Shown: positions 34,301 to 44,124 of the stretch, piece by piece
How positions within the stretch are numbered: the stretch's first letter is position 1
How the letters are laid out: each line of letters opens with the position of its first letter
NCBI RefSeq assembly: GCF_009758205.1
Contig: NZ_WRXN01000001.1
Coordinates: 558,001 to 622,000, forward strand
DNA: 64,000 nt
Source of the DNA: Chitinophaga tropicalis
Lineage (GTDB): Bacteria > Bacteroidota > Bacteroidia > Chitinophagales > Chitinophagaceae
Reading direction: 5' to 3'
Notes under the pieces: generated by a model
Database searches by the model: none
The model's input: only the letters and a program-made list of their open reading frames with translations
Told to the model about the DNA's origin: nothing
Translations under genes and position numbers: made by a program

Positions 34301-35895
34301 TGGACGACTGGATCGCTAAAGTGCGCCACTCCACTCCGGGCGTAGGTCTGATCTCTCCGCCGCCACACCACGATATCTATTCTATCGAGGACCTTGCTCA
34401 GCTTATATTCGACCTGAAAAATGCCAACCGCGCCGCCCGTATCAGCGTAAAGCTGGTATCCAAAGCAGGTGTAGGCACCATCGCTGCCGGCGTTGCCAAA
34501 GCTAAAGCGGATGTTGTACTGATTGCCGGCCATGACGGCGGTACCGGTGCTTCTCCCATCAGCTCCATCAAACATGCCGGCCTGCCATGGGAACTGGGCC
34601 TGGCTGAAACTCACCAGACACTGGTAAAGAACAAACTGCGCAGCCGCGTAGTGGTACAGACCGACGGACAGCTCAAAACCGGCCGTGACATCGCCATCGC
34701 TACCCTCCTGGGAGCCGAAGAATGGGGTGTTGCTACCGCCGCCCTCGTTGCCGAAGGTTGTATCATGATGCGTAAATGTCACCTGAACACCTGCCCCGTA
34801 GGAGTAGCCACTCAGGACCCTGAATTACGCAAACGCTTCAATGGCGACGCAGAAAATGTTGTGAATCTCTTTAAATTCCTGGTCGAAGAGTTCCGCGAAA
34901 TCATGGCGGACCTCGGCTACCGTACCGTTACTGAAATGGTAGGCCAGGTAGATAACCTCCAGGTACGTGAAAACGTTACCCACTGGAAATTCAAACACCT
35001 TGATCTTTCTCCCATCCTCTACAAAGAACCTGCTTCCGAAGAAACAGGCCTCTTCAAACAGGAAGAACAGGACCATGGTATCAGTGAAGTGCTTGACTGG
35101 CAACTGCTTAAAGCAGCACAGCCGGCACTGGAGAAAAAATCCCGCGTATTCCAGCAGTTCTCTGTAAAGAATACTGACCGTGCTATCGGTACCATCCTGA
35201 GCAACGAAATATCCAAACGTTACGCAGGACCAGGATTACCGGAAGATACCATCCACTACAAATTTGTAGGTTCCGCAGGACAAAGCTTCGGTGCATTCAA
35301 CACCAAAGGCGTAACCCTGGAACTGGAAGGTGAAGCCAATGACTACTTCGGTAAAGGCCTTTCCGGCGCTAAGCTGATCCTTTATCCACATGCTGAAGCC
35401 GCTTTCAAAGCAGAAGAGAACATCATCGCCGGTAACGTTGCCTTCTACGGAGCTACCTCCGGCGAAGCATACATCCGCGGTAAAGCAGGTGAACGCTTCT
35501 GCGTACGTAACTCCGGAGCTACCATCGTAGCAGAAGGCGTGGGCGACCATGGTTGCGAATACATGACCGGTGGCAATGCCGTGATCCTCGGAGAAACAGG
35601 CCGCAACTTCGGCGCAGGTATGAGTGGCGGTATTGCTTATATATATGATGTGAAAAATAACTTCGCAGGCCGCTGCAACAAGGACATGATCGACCTGGAC
35701 CCGCTGGACCAGGAAGATGCTGCCCAGCTGCATGACCTCATCACAAAACATCATGCATATACCAACAGTACCGTAGCTAAATTCATACTGAAAGACTGGG
35801 AAAATCAGCTGCGTCACTTCGTGAAAGTATTCCCGAAAGAATACAAGGCTGTGCTCAGTGCCAAAAAAACACAGGCACAGAAAGTGGAGAAGTAG
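31366..35895 (+). CDS. gltB: Glutamate synthase large subunit
   Basis: 1509 residues, full length. The class II glutaminase domain follows a short propeptide: the catalytic Cys is in HDACGTGF (Cys20), with [27 protein letters not shown] and the large domain to about 430. The FMN-binding synthase domain has [35 protein letters not shown] and [23 protein letters not shown]. The 3Fe-4S cysteines are in [15 protein letters not shown]. The GxGxG C-terminal domain is about 1250-1450. It makes two glutamates from glutamine and 2-oxoglutarate in ammonia assimilation. gltD follows 29 bases later and provides the electrons. Confidence 0.98.
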   Translation: MQEVKQLQGLYHPDFEHDACGTGFTVHIKGRKSHQIIRDALTMLENMEHRGACGCEQNTGDGAGILIQLPHEFLYDECLKIGVSLPEFGKYGVGMVFFPKEPRWREECREILSRAAEKLGLDILGYRKVPVRPDGIGESALSVEPEIEQVFFACPYHITDNDAFERKLFVLRNYVSKTVRNTVPKEKAHFYFASLSSKTIVYKGQLTTYQVRHYYADLSDEKMVSAFALIHSRFATNTFPSWRLAHPYRYIAHNGEINTLKGNLNWLRAGENDFVSKYFTEEEMEMILPIVEEGQSDSASLDNVVELLALTGRSLPHVMMMLIPEAWDGNEDMDPVKKAFYEYHASLMEPWDGPACISFTDGKIIGGTLDRNGLRPARFVVTKDDRVIMASEAGVLPVDPKNIKEKGRLQPGKMFIIDMEQGRIIGDEELKQTICSQQPYGEWLNKYKIRLEELPEPRVTFSHLEHDQIFKYQRAFGYTTEDLNTIIAPMALDGKEPIGSMGTDVPLAVLSDQPQHLSSYFKQLFAQVTNPPIDPIRERLVMSLATFVGNNGNLLDEDPLHCHGLALRHPILNNYELEKIRSIDTGLFQAKTLHTYFRADGKPGSLEKGLARLCRYAVDAVEDGFEVIILSDRALDSEHAAIPSLLAASAVHHHLIRKGYRGQVGLIVEAGDVWEVHHFACLLGFGATAINPYLALSTIRDMKLTGKLETDLDVDKLKKNYIKAICEGLLKVFSKMGISTLQSYQGAQIFEILGINRQVVDKYFTGAVSRLQGMGLDELAREALAKHWMGYGRKETPVQRLTTGGIYQWKRKGEFHLFNPTTIHLLQYATRMGDYGTFKKYSKAVNDQSEKAATLRSLFAFKRTRPSVPLEEVEAAESILKRFATGAMSFGSISHEAHSTLAVAMNRIGARSNTGEGGEDEIRYEKLPNGDSMRSSIKQVASARFGVTSNYLTNADELQIKMAQGAKPGEGGQLPGHKVDDWIAKVRHSTPGVGLISPPPHHDIYSIEDLAQLIFDLKNANRAARISVKLVSKAGVGTIAAGVAKAKADVVLIAGHDGGTGASPISSIKHAGLPWELGLAETHQTLVKNKLRSRVVVQTDGQLKTGRDIAIATLLGAEEWGVATAALVAEGCIMMRKCHLNTCPVGVATQDPELRKRFNGDAENVVNLFKFLVEEFREIMADLGYRTVTEMVGQVDNLQVRENVTHWKFKHLDLSPILYKEPASEETGLFKQEEQDHGISEVLDWQLLKAAQPALEKKSRVFQQFSVKNTDRAIGTILSNEISKRYAGPGLPEDTIHYKFVGSAGQSFGAFNTKGVTLELEGEANDYFGKGLSGAKLILYPHAEAAFKAEENIIAGNVAFYGATSGEAYIRGKAGERFCVRNSGATIVAEGVGDHGCEYMTGGNAVILGETGRNFGAGMSGGIAYIYDVKNNFAGRCNKDMIDLDPLDQEDAAQLHDLITKHHAYTNSTVAKFILKDWENQLRHFVKVFPKEYKAVLSAKKTQAQKVEK

Positions 35896-35924
35896 TATCA
35901 TTCTAACATCTAACGAAAAGAGAA

Positions 35925-37400
35925 ATGGGCAAACCAACAGGATTTCTGGAATTTACCCGGGAAATGCCGGGCAAAGCTCCAGCTAAGGAAAGAGTCCAAC
36001 ACTATAACGAATTCGTCGAAAAATATTCAGAGAATAAACTGAATGAACAGTCTGCACGCTGTATGAACTGCGGCGTTCCATTCTGCCACAGCGGATGCCC
36101 GCTGGGTAACGTGATCCCCGAGTTCAATGACGCAGTATATCATAAAGACTGGCAGGAAGCATATGAGATCTTAACCAGTACCAACAACTTCCCGGAGTTT
36201 ACAGGCCGCATCTGCCCGGCTCCGTGCGAAAGCGCCTGCGTATTGGGCATCAATCAGCCTCCTGTTGCTATCGAAGAAATTGAACGCCACATCATCGAAG
36301 TCGCATTCGATAAAGGTCTGGTACAGGCAAAAAGCCCCCGCGTTCGTACCGGCAAAAAAGTAGCCGTGATCGGCTCCGGTCCCGCAGGACTGGCAGCTGC
36401 AGCACAGTTGAACTATGCCGGCCACAACGTTACCGTGTTTGAAAGAGATGATGCCCCCGGCGGACTGCTCCGCTACGGTATCCCCGACTTCAAGCTGGAA
36501 AAATGGGTGATAGACCGCCGTGTAAAACTGATGGAAGAAGAAGGCGTTGTTTTCCAATGCAATGCAAACGTAGGCGTGAACATTAGTGTGAATGACCTGC
36601 TGCGCGAGTACAACGCAATCGTACTGGCCGGCGGCTCCACCATCCCCCGCGATCTGAATATCCCCGGCCGTGAGCTGAAAGGCGTTCACTTTGCGATGGA
36701 CTTCCTCAAACAACAAAACAAACGCGTAAGCAACCGCCCCGTATCGGGCAGCGATATAATGGCTACCGGCAAAAACGTAGTAGTGATCGGCGGTGGCGAT
36801 ACCGGCTCTGACTGTGTCGGCACCTCAAACCGTCATGGCGCTAAAAGCGTTACCCAGCTGGAATTGTTACCAAAACCTCCGGGAGAACGTACCGAATATA
36901 TGCCATGGCCTACCTTCCCGATGATACTCAAAACATCCTCTTCTCACGAAGAAGGTGCTAACCGCCAGTGGGCCATCGGGACCAAAGAATTTGTAGGTGA
37001 CGGAAACGGTAACCTGAAAGGATTGAAGATCGTGGCCCTGGAATGGGCACTGGGACAGGACGGCAGACCCGGCAGCTTCAAAGAAGTACCAGGCTCTGAA
37101 CAGGAACTGCCTTGCGAAGCCGCTTTCCTCGCCATGGGCTTCTTACACCCTCAGCACACCGGCATGCTGGACGAGCTGGGCGTAGAAAAAGATGACCGTG
37201 GTAACGTGAAAGCAGGAGAAAAGGCCTTCCAGACCTCCATCCCTAAAGTGTTTGCAGCCGGCGATATGCGTCGTGGCCAGTCCCTGGTGGTTTGGGCCAT
37301 CAGTGAAGGCCGTGAGTGCGCCCGGAAAGTCGATGAATTCCTCATGGGTGCATCCCAGCTGGAAAGCAAAGACCACTCCCTGCAGGCACTGGCAGTATAA
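35925..37400 (+). CDS. gltD: Glutamate synthase small subunit (NADPH)
   Basis: 491 residues. N-terminal iron-sulfur region with CMNCGVPFCHSGCPLGNVIPE and FTGRICPAPCESACVLG (two 4Fe-4S clusters). The FAD site is KKVAVIGSGPAGLAAAAQLNYAGHNVTVFERDDAPGGLLRYGIP, the NADPH site is VVVIGGGDTGSDCVGTSNRHGAKSV, and a second FAD contact is IPKVFAAGDMRRGQSLVVWAISEGRE. It passes electrons from NADPH to GltB. Directly downstream of gltB and followed by an intrinsic terminator, so gltBD is a two-gene operon. Confidence 0.98.
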   Translation: MGKPTGFLEFTREMPGKAPAKERVQHYNEFVEKYSENKLNEQSARCMNCGVPFCHSGCPLGNVIPEFNDAVYHKDWQEAYEILTSTNNFPEFTGRICPAPCESACVLGINQPPVAIEEIERHIIEVAFDKGLVQAKSPRVRTGKKVAVIGSGPAGLAAAAQLNYAGHNVTVFERDDAPGGLLRYGIPDFKLEKWVIDRRVKLMEEEGVVFQCNANVGVNISVNDLLREYNAIVLAGGSTIPRDLNIPGRELKGVHFAMDFLKQQNKRVSNRPVSGSDIMATGKNVVVIGGGDTGSDCVGTSNRHGAKSVTQLELLPKPPGERTEYMPWPTFPMILKTSSSHEEGANRQWAIGTKEFVGDGNGNLKGLKIVALEWALGQDGRPGSFKEVPGSEQELPCEAAFLAMGFLHPQHTGMLDELGVEKDDRGNVKAGEKAFQTSIPKVFAAGDMRRGQSLVVWAISEGRECARKVDEFLMGASQLESKDHSLQALAV

Positions 37401-37474
37401 TAACTGCCATATCAAAGAACGAGCTTATAAAGATTCTCATAAGCAGGTTTAGATTTTGTTGTAACCTTCAGCCG

Positions 37475-37498
37475 GGCCGGGTTTTTACCCGGCCTTTT
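37475..37498 (+). terminator. Intrinsic terminator of gltBD
   Basis: GGCCGGGT at 37475-37482 pairs with ACCCGGCC at 37487-37494, loop TTTT, followed by TTTT. It lies 74 bases past the gltD stop. Confidence 0.85.
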
Positions 37499-37624
37499 GC
37501 TTGCATCACATTTCCTCCCTGCAAGTCAGAATGCGACTTTATTGACACATCCTCCAACCCGCCGCCGCTTTTTTTCGTATATCTTTACACAACTTGAGAG
37601 TAACTAAATTATAATCCTACACCT

Positions 37625-38230
37625 ATGCAACGTTTCTTACTGTGCCTCTTTGGGGTGATCTTCGCATTTCCCTCATTTTCCCAACGGAAATTAATACTCA
37701 ATGCGGTCAACAAAAAGCTTGACAGCGCCAGGCATTATCAAAGGATCCTCATAGTAGGAGAGGGCGGCATGCAATCCCGCATGTTCCTCGACTTCCTTTC
37801 TGAAGAACTGATAAAAGACCTCAAAGACCAGGACATCGTCTGCAAATACGAATACCTCGGCGATCCCCACAAAACAAATACAGAAGAAAGCCTCAAAAAA
37901 GCTGTCTCCTGGGAACATGATGCCATTCTCCGCTTCTATCCCTTAGCCACCTTCGAAAGCGTGAACGTAGTACAGACACAAACTCCTTACGGGCCCCCCG
38001 TTTACAACAGCCGGGGCGCCAGTACCACTCCTCCCGCCAGGGCCGGATATTCCCTCTCTTCACAACAGTACCTCGTAAATGACTTCGACATTGTACTGAA
38101 TGAGAATAAAGAAACCATCTGGTCAGCAAAACTGTACAGCGCTATTGAATTCGGACGGAACACTGTCTACAAAAGGATCCGCAAAATGATCCTTTCTGAC
38201 ATGGAAAAACAGAACGTCCTCCAAAAATAG
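37625..38230 (+). CDS. Secreted protein of unknown function
   Basis: 201 residues. Signal peptide 1-20 (FGVIFAFPSFSQ). YQRILIVGEGGMQSRMFLDFLSEELIKDLKDQDI looks like the nucleotide-binding-like first strand and helix of periplasmic DUF4136/GNA1162-type proteins; a Pro-rich stretch (TPYGPPVYNSRGASTTPPARAG) lies at about 120-140; NDFDIVLNENKETIWSAKLYSA closes the core. No catalytic motif. The -7 box is probably TATCTTTA near 37579. A second small secreted gene follows 37 bases later and may be co-expressed. Family assignment is tentative. Confidence 0.62.
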   Translation: MQRFLLCLFGVIFAFPSFSQRKLILNAVNKKLDSARHYQRILIVGEGGMQSRMFLDFLSEELIKDLKDQDIVCKYEYLGDPHKTNTEESLKKAVSWEHDAILRFYPLATFESVNVVQTQTPYGPPVYNSRGASTTPPARAGYSLSSQQYLVNDFDIVLNENKETIWSAKLYSAIEFGRNTVYKRIRKMILSDMEKQNVLQK

Positions 38231-38267
38231 CCTCCTCCCTTTCTGAAAAGCACTAAATTTGCTGCCT

Positions 38268-38882
38268 ATGAGGCAGCTGGCATTTTCTTTTCTATTCTGC
38301 GTTGCAATCACAGGAACTGCATCCGCACAAAAAGGGACTTCCATTTACGACACACACCAGTTAAAGAAAGGTATCTATAAGGACTTCAAAGAGTTCCGCG
38401 CCAATGCGCCCTCACAGACCGGTACCCTGGTCGTAAAAGAAAAGACGCCTGCCGCCCAGGTATACCTGCTCGCAGCCCCGAGCGAACTGCACATAGTAGA
38501 TTCTGCCGGCCAGGAACATAAAGTGAAAAAGTACTGGGGATATTCCGACGGCAGCAATATCTATATCAAAGACAATGGTCTGAATAAACTGGAGGAAATA
38601 GGCTACTACTGCCTGTATCAGATCCGTGCCATCACTTCCGTCACCCCCAACCGGGGCACAGAAGGCATCATCTTCAGCAACACTCCTCCTCCCACCACCA
38701 ACAGGAAAGTACTGAACATTGTAACGGGCGATATCTATGATCTCACCTTCTACAATCTTCGCAAATATATACTTCCCCAGGACACAGCCTTACTGCGGGA
38801 ATTCTACCAGGACAGACAGAACAAAGAAAAGCTGGTTTATTATATCCGGAAATTTAACCAGCGGAACACCCCTGCGTTCTAA
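38268..38882 (+). CDS. Secreted protein of unknown function
   Basis: 204 residues from the ATG at 38268; a TTG three codons upstream overlaps the -7 box. The signal peptide ends at TGTASAQ (about 20). The mature part is basic and Tyr-rich: THQLKKGIYKDFKEFRANAPSQTG, VKKYWGYSDGSNIYIKDNGLNKLEEIGYYCLYQI, LRKYILPQDTALLREFYQDRQNKEKLVYYIRKFN. I do not recognise the family by name, though the KKGIY..EF.. opening recurs in my recollection of small Bacteroidota exported proteins. TAAATTTG (38254-38261) fits the -7 consensus and ends 6 bases before the ATG, so a leaderless transcript is possible. Confidence 0.62.
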   Translation: MRQLAFSFLFCVAITGTASAQKGTSIYDTHQLKKGIYKDFKEFRANAPSQTGTLVVKEKTPAAQVYLLAAPSELHIVDSAGQEHKVKKYWGYSDGSNIYIKDNGLNKLEEIGYYCLYQIRAITSVTPNRGTEGIIFSNTPPPTTNRKVLNIVTGDIYDLTFYNLRKYILPQDTALLREFYQDRQNKEKLVYYIRKFNQRNTPAF

Positions 38883-39065
38883 TCCCCGGAAAGCCCCGCC
38901 ATACCGGGCAAACGCCTGGTATGTGGAAAAGGCCCCGAACATTCTGTCGCTTTTCCTGCCGGAGAAAGAATGGCAGGTACAAATTTTGTTTGTAGATATC
39001 AGTTTAAATAAACAGTGCCCTAAAACATTTAAATTCAGTTATTTACTGTAAGTAACTTTTTCATA

Positions 39066-42000
39066 GTGACAGAACCAGCAATTGACGAAAAACCACATCA
39101 TGGCCGGCCCTGGTGGAGGTGGTTATTATGGACGCTTGTTGTCCTGCTCATAATACCGGTTATGGCCGTACTGCTTTTGCAGTTAGCCCCTGTTCAGGAT
39201 TACATCCGCCGGCAGGGAGAACAGTATCTTCAGAAAAAACTTCATACGCAGGTACGCATAGGCTACCTCCGCATGAGGGGATGGAGATACCTGGAACTAC
39301 GTAACGTATTTGTGGCAGACACTTCCTCCCAGACACTCCTCTTCTCCGGAAGCCTGAAGCTCCGGTACAACCTGTTGGCATTTCTCAACAACGAACTGCG
39401 CATCAACAGCCTTGAGTGGGATTCTGTACTGATCAACGTTTACAAAAACATGGGAGACAGTGTGTATAACTTTCAGTTCATCACTGACGCCTTCGGCAAC
39501 ACAGACGCTCCGCCAGACACCCTTTCCTCCGAAACCGGCACTACCATCCAGTTCAGAATAAAAGACATCTCCCTCCGCGCAGTACGCCTCCGTTTTGCAG
39601 ACGCACCGGAAGGCATGACCGCCGTCGTAACACTGAAAGAACTGCATATAGACCCTGACGATCTGCTGCTCGATGAAGGGCTCTACACCTTCCGCGGCAT
39701 CCGGCTGGATGGGCTGAAAGGCCTCTACCGCCAGGACTACCGCCCCAAACAACTGGCCAGCGGTGCCCCTCCTCCGGCAGAAACAGATACCTCCGGCACC
39801 CCCTTTCACCTGCTGCTCAAAAAGTTACAGATCAGCAACAGCGCCTTCCTCTACACAGACGAAGCCAGCGGGCTCTCTACCGTATGGAAGATCTCCGATC
39901 TGCAGCTGACCAACTCCAGCATAGACCTGGACTCTACACTGGTACAGATAGGCAACGTCACCGTTGCCGGTACCACAGGCGCGCTTTCCCTCTCAGCAGC
40001 ACGGGATACCACCCCGGCTCCGGCAAACAGTACACCCAATACCTGGAAAGTATTGGCTACTAAAGCAGAGATAGAACGGCTGACCATGAAGTACGATGAC
40101 AATACCGCCCCTGCACCAAGAGGAGCACTAAAAAATGATCCCGACTATAACCACCTGCTTATCACCAACTTCAATACCCTCGTCTCCAATATCCTCTACC
40201 AGGAAGACACTACCCGCGCTATCCTGCATAAACTGAACATGCGTGACAAATCCGGCTTTGCCATCAGACAGGCCCACTTTGACTTCCTGTTCACACCACA
40301 GTCAGTAGCGCTCAACAATCTCCTCCTGGAAACCAACCGCAGCCTGCTGCGCAAACATATTACACTGAGAGTGCCTTCATGGTCTACCGTGGCTGACAAC
40401 CTGGACCAGCTCCAGATGCAGGCCAATATCGACTCTTCACATATTGCCCTGGGAGAATGGCTGCCTTTCGTTCCCGATGTTCGCAGCAACAAATACATGC
40501 AGCCGCTGTGGGACAAAGAATTATCTCTCACCACAATACTGAAAGGAAGCCTGGGTAAACTGATCATAGAAACATTCCGGGCGGCAGACAATCAGGGCAA
40601 CCGCATTCATGCCAACGGAGAAGTAGAACATGCTACCGATCCTGATCGCCTTTATGCCAACCTGCCATCTATCTACATCCTCTCCGGCAACAAAGCTCTG
40701 CGCTCCTGGCTCCCCCCGGGCACCATGCCTGACACACCACGCCTGCCGGAACAAATGCTCATCACCGGCCGGTTCCTGGGAGGTATGCAGGACATGAAAA
40801 CACAGCTGGAACTAAAGAGCAATATGGCTAATGCCAGCCTGGCGGCCCGTCTGCAGAATATAACAGACAGTATCCGCGCCCGTTACGATGTGAATATTTC
40901 CTCCTTCAACGTAAACCCGGGCTTCCTATTATACGATACCACCATGGGCTGGATGAGCGGAAGGATAGTGGCTAACGGACAGGGCTACACATTCCCCGGC
41001 ATGCTGCTCACCACAACAGCAAGACTGGATGCCGCTACCTACAACGGGTACACTTATCATGATATAGATGTCAACGCTAAACTGGATAAACAGGACCTGC
41101 ATGCTGACGGCAGAAGCGCAGACACCAGCCTCACACTGGCCTTCGATATAAACGGTACTCTCAGCGATACCAGCCTGCAAACATTACAGGCCAGCCTCCA
41201 GGTAGACAAGGCAGACCTCCATGCTACCAGATGGTACACAGACCCGCTGCTGCTGAAAGGAGATCTCTCCGCCAATTTCACCAGCATGGACCCCACCCGC
41301 CTGGAAGGCACCGCTTTCCTGCATGGATGGCAGATAGCTACAGACAAACAGGTATTCACTTTAGACACCATTGCCCTCATAACCCGGTACGAAGACCAGC
41401 AATACATTTCACTGGAAGGGCCATTTGGCTTTATCAGGGCAAATGGCATGATAGACTATACAAAGGTGGGCGATGCCTTTAGCAAGATCATTAACAAACC
41501 CTTGCAACCATACGATAGCGCCCGCCTGGTACAGGTCCCTGCCGGTCAGGTACTGCAATGGAACGCCTCCCTTTCCTGGCCCCGCAGCCTGAGGGCAATG
41601 GCGCCGGGATTAAGGATGGAACAGCCGCTCACCATAAATGGCCGGCTCAATTCAGACAGCTCCCTGATGGTTGTCAACGCTCAGCTGCCAAAACTCCTGT
41701 ACGATTCTCTCCGCCTGGACAGCCTGAATATAACCGCTCTACTCCACGACACTACACTGAAAGCATCCGCATCCCTGGCCAGCCTGTATCACCAGGTATT
41801 ACCGCTGCAGCATACCCTGCTTACAGCTACAGCCAATAGCGGTAAAGTGGACTGGGACCTCCTGCTGGACGATGTCAAACGTAAGCCCAAATACAAACTG
41901 GGCGGCTATGTTACCTTCCTTCCTGACAGCATGATAGACCTCTCTCTTAAACCAGACCTGCTGCTGAACCGCCAGAACTGGAAAGCAGGAGAGGACAATC

Positions 42001-44123
42001 ACATCCGCCTCAGGAACGGCATGCCCGATACAGCTAACCTGACACTGTCCTTCCAGGAACAATCCATACAGGTACAAACCCTGCGGGACAGCAGTAGCGG
42101 CTCCCTGCCGCCCCTACAGGCTACCATCAAAGACTTTAAACTGTCTACTATCACCGCACTGCTGGCGGCGGATACCCTGCTGGCAAACGGTGTACTGAAT
42201 GCACAGGCTAAAGTGAATAACCTCGATAAATCTCCGCTGATAACCAGTACATTAAAAATAGATTCCCTTGCTTTCAGAGGCACCGCAATAGGCACCCTGA
42301 ACGCCTCACTGGAAACACCACAGCCCAACCAGTACAAACTGGCGGCTACACTTGCCGGTAATGAGAACGATATGCAGGTGACCGGCACGTATGACAGCAC
42401 CATCAATGGTAAAATAGAGATCAACAACCTGAAAGTTGCGGCCCTCGAACCATTCACCTTCGGCAACATGACAAGGATGCATGGCTATGCCGACGGACAG
42501 TTCTGGATCACCGGCTCTACAGAGAAACCCAAAGTGATAGGCAACCTGCATTTCAGCGATGCTGGCGGCACCGTCACCTATGTTGGCGTTCCTCTTTCCC
42601 TTCCGGACGAGAATATCATCCTCGATGAAAAAGGCATACAGTTCAACAAACTTGTTATAACCGATAGTCTTAGTAATGAACTGATAGTGAACGGCCGTAT
42701 CAACACACCGGATTTTACTGACTACACCTTCAACATGGACATCAACTCCAGCAACTTCATGATACTGGGTAAACAGCAGAACCGTGACCAGCTGTACTAT
42801 GGCCCTGCGTTTATAGATACCCGTATCAGGATCCGCGGCAATCTTGACCTGCCCCGTGTAGACGCCACCGTAAAGCTGAAAGATAAATCCAGCGTCACCG
42901 TTACCCTTCCTTCTGAAGAACCTGGCGTTGCTAACCGTGAAGGAGTGATCGTTTTTGTTGATAAATCCAATCCTGTAGATTCATCCCTCGTGAAACTGAC
43001 AGACAGCACCCGGTTTGAAAATCCCCGTCTGCAGGGCATCAACTTTTCAGGCGTAGCAGAAATAACCCCGGAATCTACCATTAAGATTATTATCGATCCG
43101 GTGAATGGCGACTATGTTCAGGCAAAAGGCACTGCCAATATTAACGCCACACTGGACGCCAGCAGTAAAATGACGCTCACCGGCCGTTACGAGATCCAGG
43201 AAGGTAAATATGAAATGTCTCTCAACCAGCTGATCAAACGCTCCTTCTCTATCGAGAAAGGAAGTACTATCACTTTCAGCGGAGACGCCACCAATGCTGA
43301 TCTTGACATTACCGCACGCTATACTGTCAATGCCCCCGCGGCAGACCTGGTGCAGGATCAGGTAAGCAAACTGGAAGGTGCAGATCGTAATAAATACAAG
43401 CAGAGATTACCCTTCTACGTATACCTTAAGATCAAGGGAGAGCTCATGAAACCGGAGATCTCCTTCCAGCTGGATATGCCGGAAGCAGAACAGAACGTTT
43501 TCAGCGGCACTGTATATAACCGTATTAAACAGATCAACCAGATACCTTCTGAACTGAATAAACAGGTGATGGGATTACTGGTTCTGAACAGTTTCATTCC
43601 TGACGACCCGCTGGCAGGAGAGGGTAGCGGAGATCTCGGCGTAAGCAACATGGCCCGCCAGAGCGTAAGCAAAATCCTGTCCCAGCAACTGAATAACCTG
43701 GCCGGTAATCTCATAAAGGGAATAGACCTCAACTTCGACGTTGAATCCGGCGAAGATTATTCCACCGGCTCCGCCCAGGAAACCACCAATCTTAAAGTAG
43801 GCGCCTCCAAGAGCCTCTTCAACGACCGGCTCTCTGTCTCTGTCGGCTCAAACGTAATGCTGCAGGGAGAGAACCAGGCCAACCCCAGCTCTCTTGTAGG
43901 CGATATTTCTGTTGAATATAAGCTGACGCGCGACGGCCGCTACCGCGTAAGAGTATACCAGCGTAACGATAACTACACAGTCATTGAAGGCCAGGTAGTT
44001 GAAACAGGGGTAGCTTTTGCATTGATCATGGACTACGATGATTTTAAAGAGATCTTCCAGCGCTCTAAGAGAGAAAAGAAACAGGAAAAACTCCGTTCTC
44101 CCAAAAAAGCCAGTAAGAAATAA
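39066..44123 (+). CDS. tamB: TamB-like translocation/assembly protein (AsmA-type)
   Basis: 1685 residues from a GTG at 39066; no other plausible start precedes the membrane anchor. One N-terminal helix (about 16-40, WWRWLLWTLVVLLIIPVMAVLLLQ) is followed by YLQKKLHTQVRIGYLRMRGWRYLELRNVFV, the AsmA-like opening, then about 1300 residues of repeated beta-strand groove, and the C-terminal TamB/DUF490 domain (about 1340-1670; LTGRYEIQEGKYEMSLNQLIKRSFSIEKGSTITFSGDATNADLDITARY, LNNLAGNLIKGIDLNFDVESGED). Such proteins bridge inner and outer membranes and carry lipid or help insert outer-membrane proteins. Its partner gene starts one base after the stop. Confidence 0.93.
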   Translation: MTEPAIDEKPHHGRPWWRWLLWTLVVLLIIPVMAVLLLQLAPVQDYIRRQGEQYLQKKLHTQVRIGYLRMRGWRYLELRNVFVADTSSQTLLFSGSLKLRYNLLAFLNNELRINSLEWDSVLINVYKNMGDSVYNFQFITDAFGNTDAPPDTLSSETGTTIQFRIKDISLRAVRLRFADAPEGMTAVVTLKELHIDPDDLLLDEGLYTFRGIRLDGLKGLYRQDYRPKQLASGAPPPAETDTSGTPFHLLLKKLQISNSAFLYTDEASGLSTVWKISDLQLTNSSIDLDSTLVQIGNVTVAGTTGALSLSAARDTTPAPANSTPNTWKVLATKAEIERLTMKYDDNTAPAPRGALKNDPDYNHLLITNFNTLVSNILYQEDTTRAILHKLNMRDKSGFAIRQAHFDFLFTPQSVALNNLLLETNRSLLRKHITLRVPSWSTVADNLDQLQMQANIDSSHIALGEWLPFVPDVRSNKYMQPLWDKELSLTTILKGSLGKLIIETFRAADNQGNRIHANGEVEHATDPDRLYANLPSIYILSGNKALRSWLPPGTMPDTPRLPEQMLITGRFLGGMQDMKTQLELKSNMANASLAARLQNITDSIRARYDVNISSFNVNPGFLLYDTTMGWMSGRIVANGQGYTFPGMLLTTTARLDAATYNGYTYHDIDVNAKLDKQDLHADGRSADTSLTLAFDINGTLSDTSLQTLQASLQVDKADLHATRWYTDPLLLKGDLSANFTSMDPTRLEGTAFLHGWQIATDKQVFTLDTIALITRYEDQQYISLEGPFGFIRANGMIDYTKVGDAFSKIINKPLQPYDSARLVQVPAGQVLQWNASLSWPRSLRAMAPGLRMEQPLTINGRLNSDSSLMVVNAQLPKLLYDSLRLDSLNITALLHDTTLKASASLASLYHQVLPLQHTLLTATANSGKVDWDLLLDDVKRKPKYKLGGYVTFLPDSMIDLSLKPDLLLNRQNWKAGEDNHIRLRNGMPDTANLTLSFQEQSIQVQTLRDSSSGSLPPLQATIKDFKLSTITALLAADTLLANGVLNAQAKVNNLDKSPLITSTLKIDSLAFRGTAIGTLNASLETPQPNQYKLAATLAGNENDMQVTGTYDSTINGKIEINNLKVAALEPFTFGNMTRMHGYADGQFWITGSTEKPKVIGNLHFSDAGGTVTYVGVPLSLPDENIILDEKGIQFNKLVITDSLSNELIVNGRINTPDFTDYTFNMDINSSNFMILGKQQNRDQLYYGPAFIDTRIRIRGNLDLPRVDATVKLKDKSSVTVTLPSEEPGVANREGVIVFVDKSNPVDSSLVKLTDSTRFENPRLQGINFSGVAEITPESTIKIIIDPVNGDYVQAKGTANINATLDASSKMTLTGRYEIQEGKYEMSLNQLIKRSFSIEKGSTITFSGDATNADLDITARYTVNAPAADLVQDQVSKLEGADRNKYKQRLPFYVYLKIKGELMKPEISFQLDMPEAEQNVFSGTVYNRIKQINQIPSELNKQVMGLLVLNSFIPDDPLAGEGSGDLGVSNMARQSVSKILSQQLNNLAGNLIKGIDLNFDVESGEDYSTGSAQETTNLKVGASKSLFNDRLSVSVGSNVMLQGENQANPSSLVGDISVEYKLTRDGRYRVRVYQRNDNYTVIEGQVVETGVAFALIMDYDDFKEIFQRSKREKKQEKLRSPKKASKK

Positions 44124-44124
44124 A

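Noticed and set aside
33274..34782. 502-codon open frame on the minus strand
   Set aside because: It lies wholly inside gltB, opposite a fully conserved protein. The composition follows the reverse of gltB codons. The same holds for the 31981-33147 and 35236-35937 frames.
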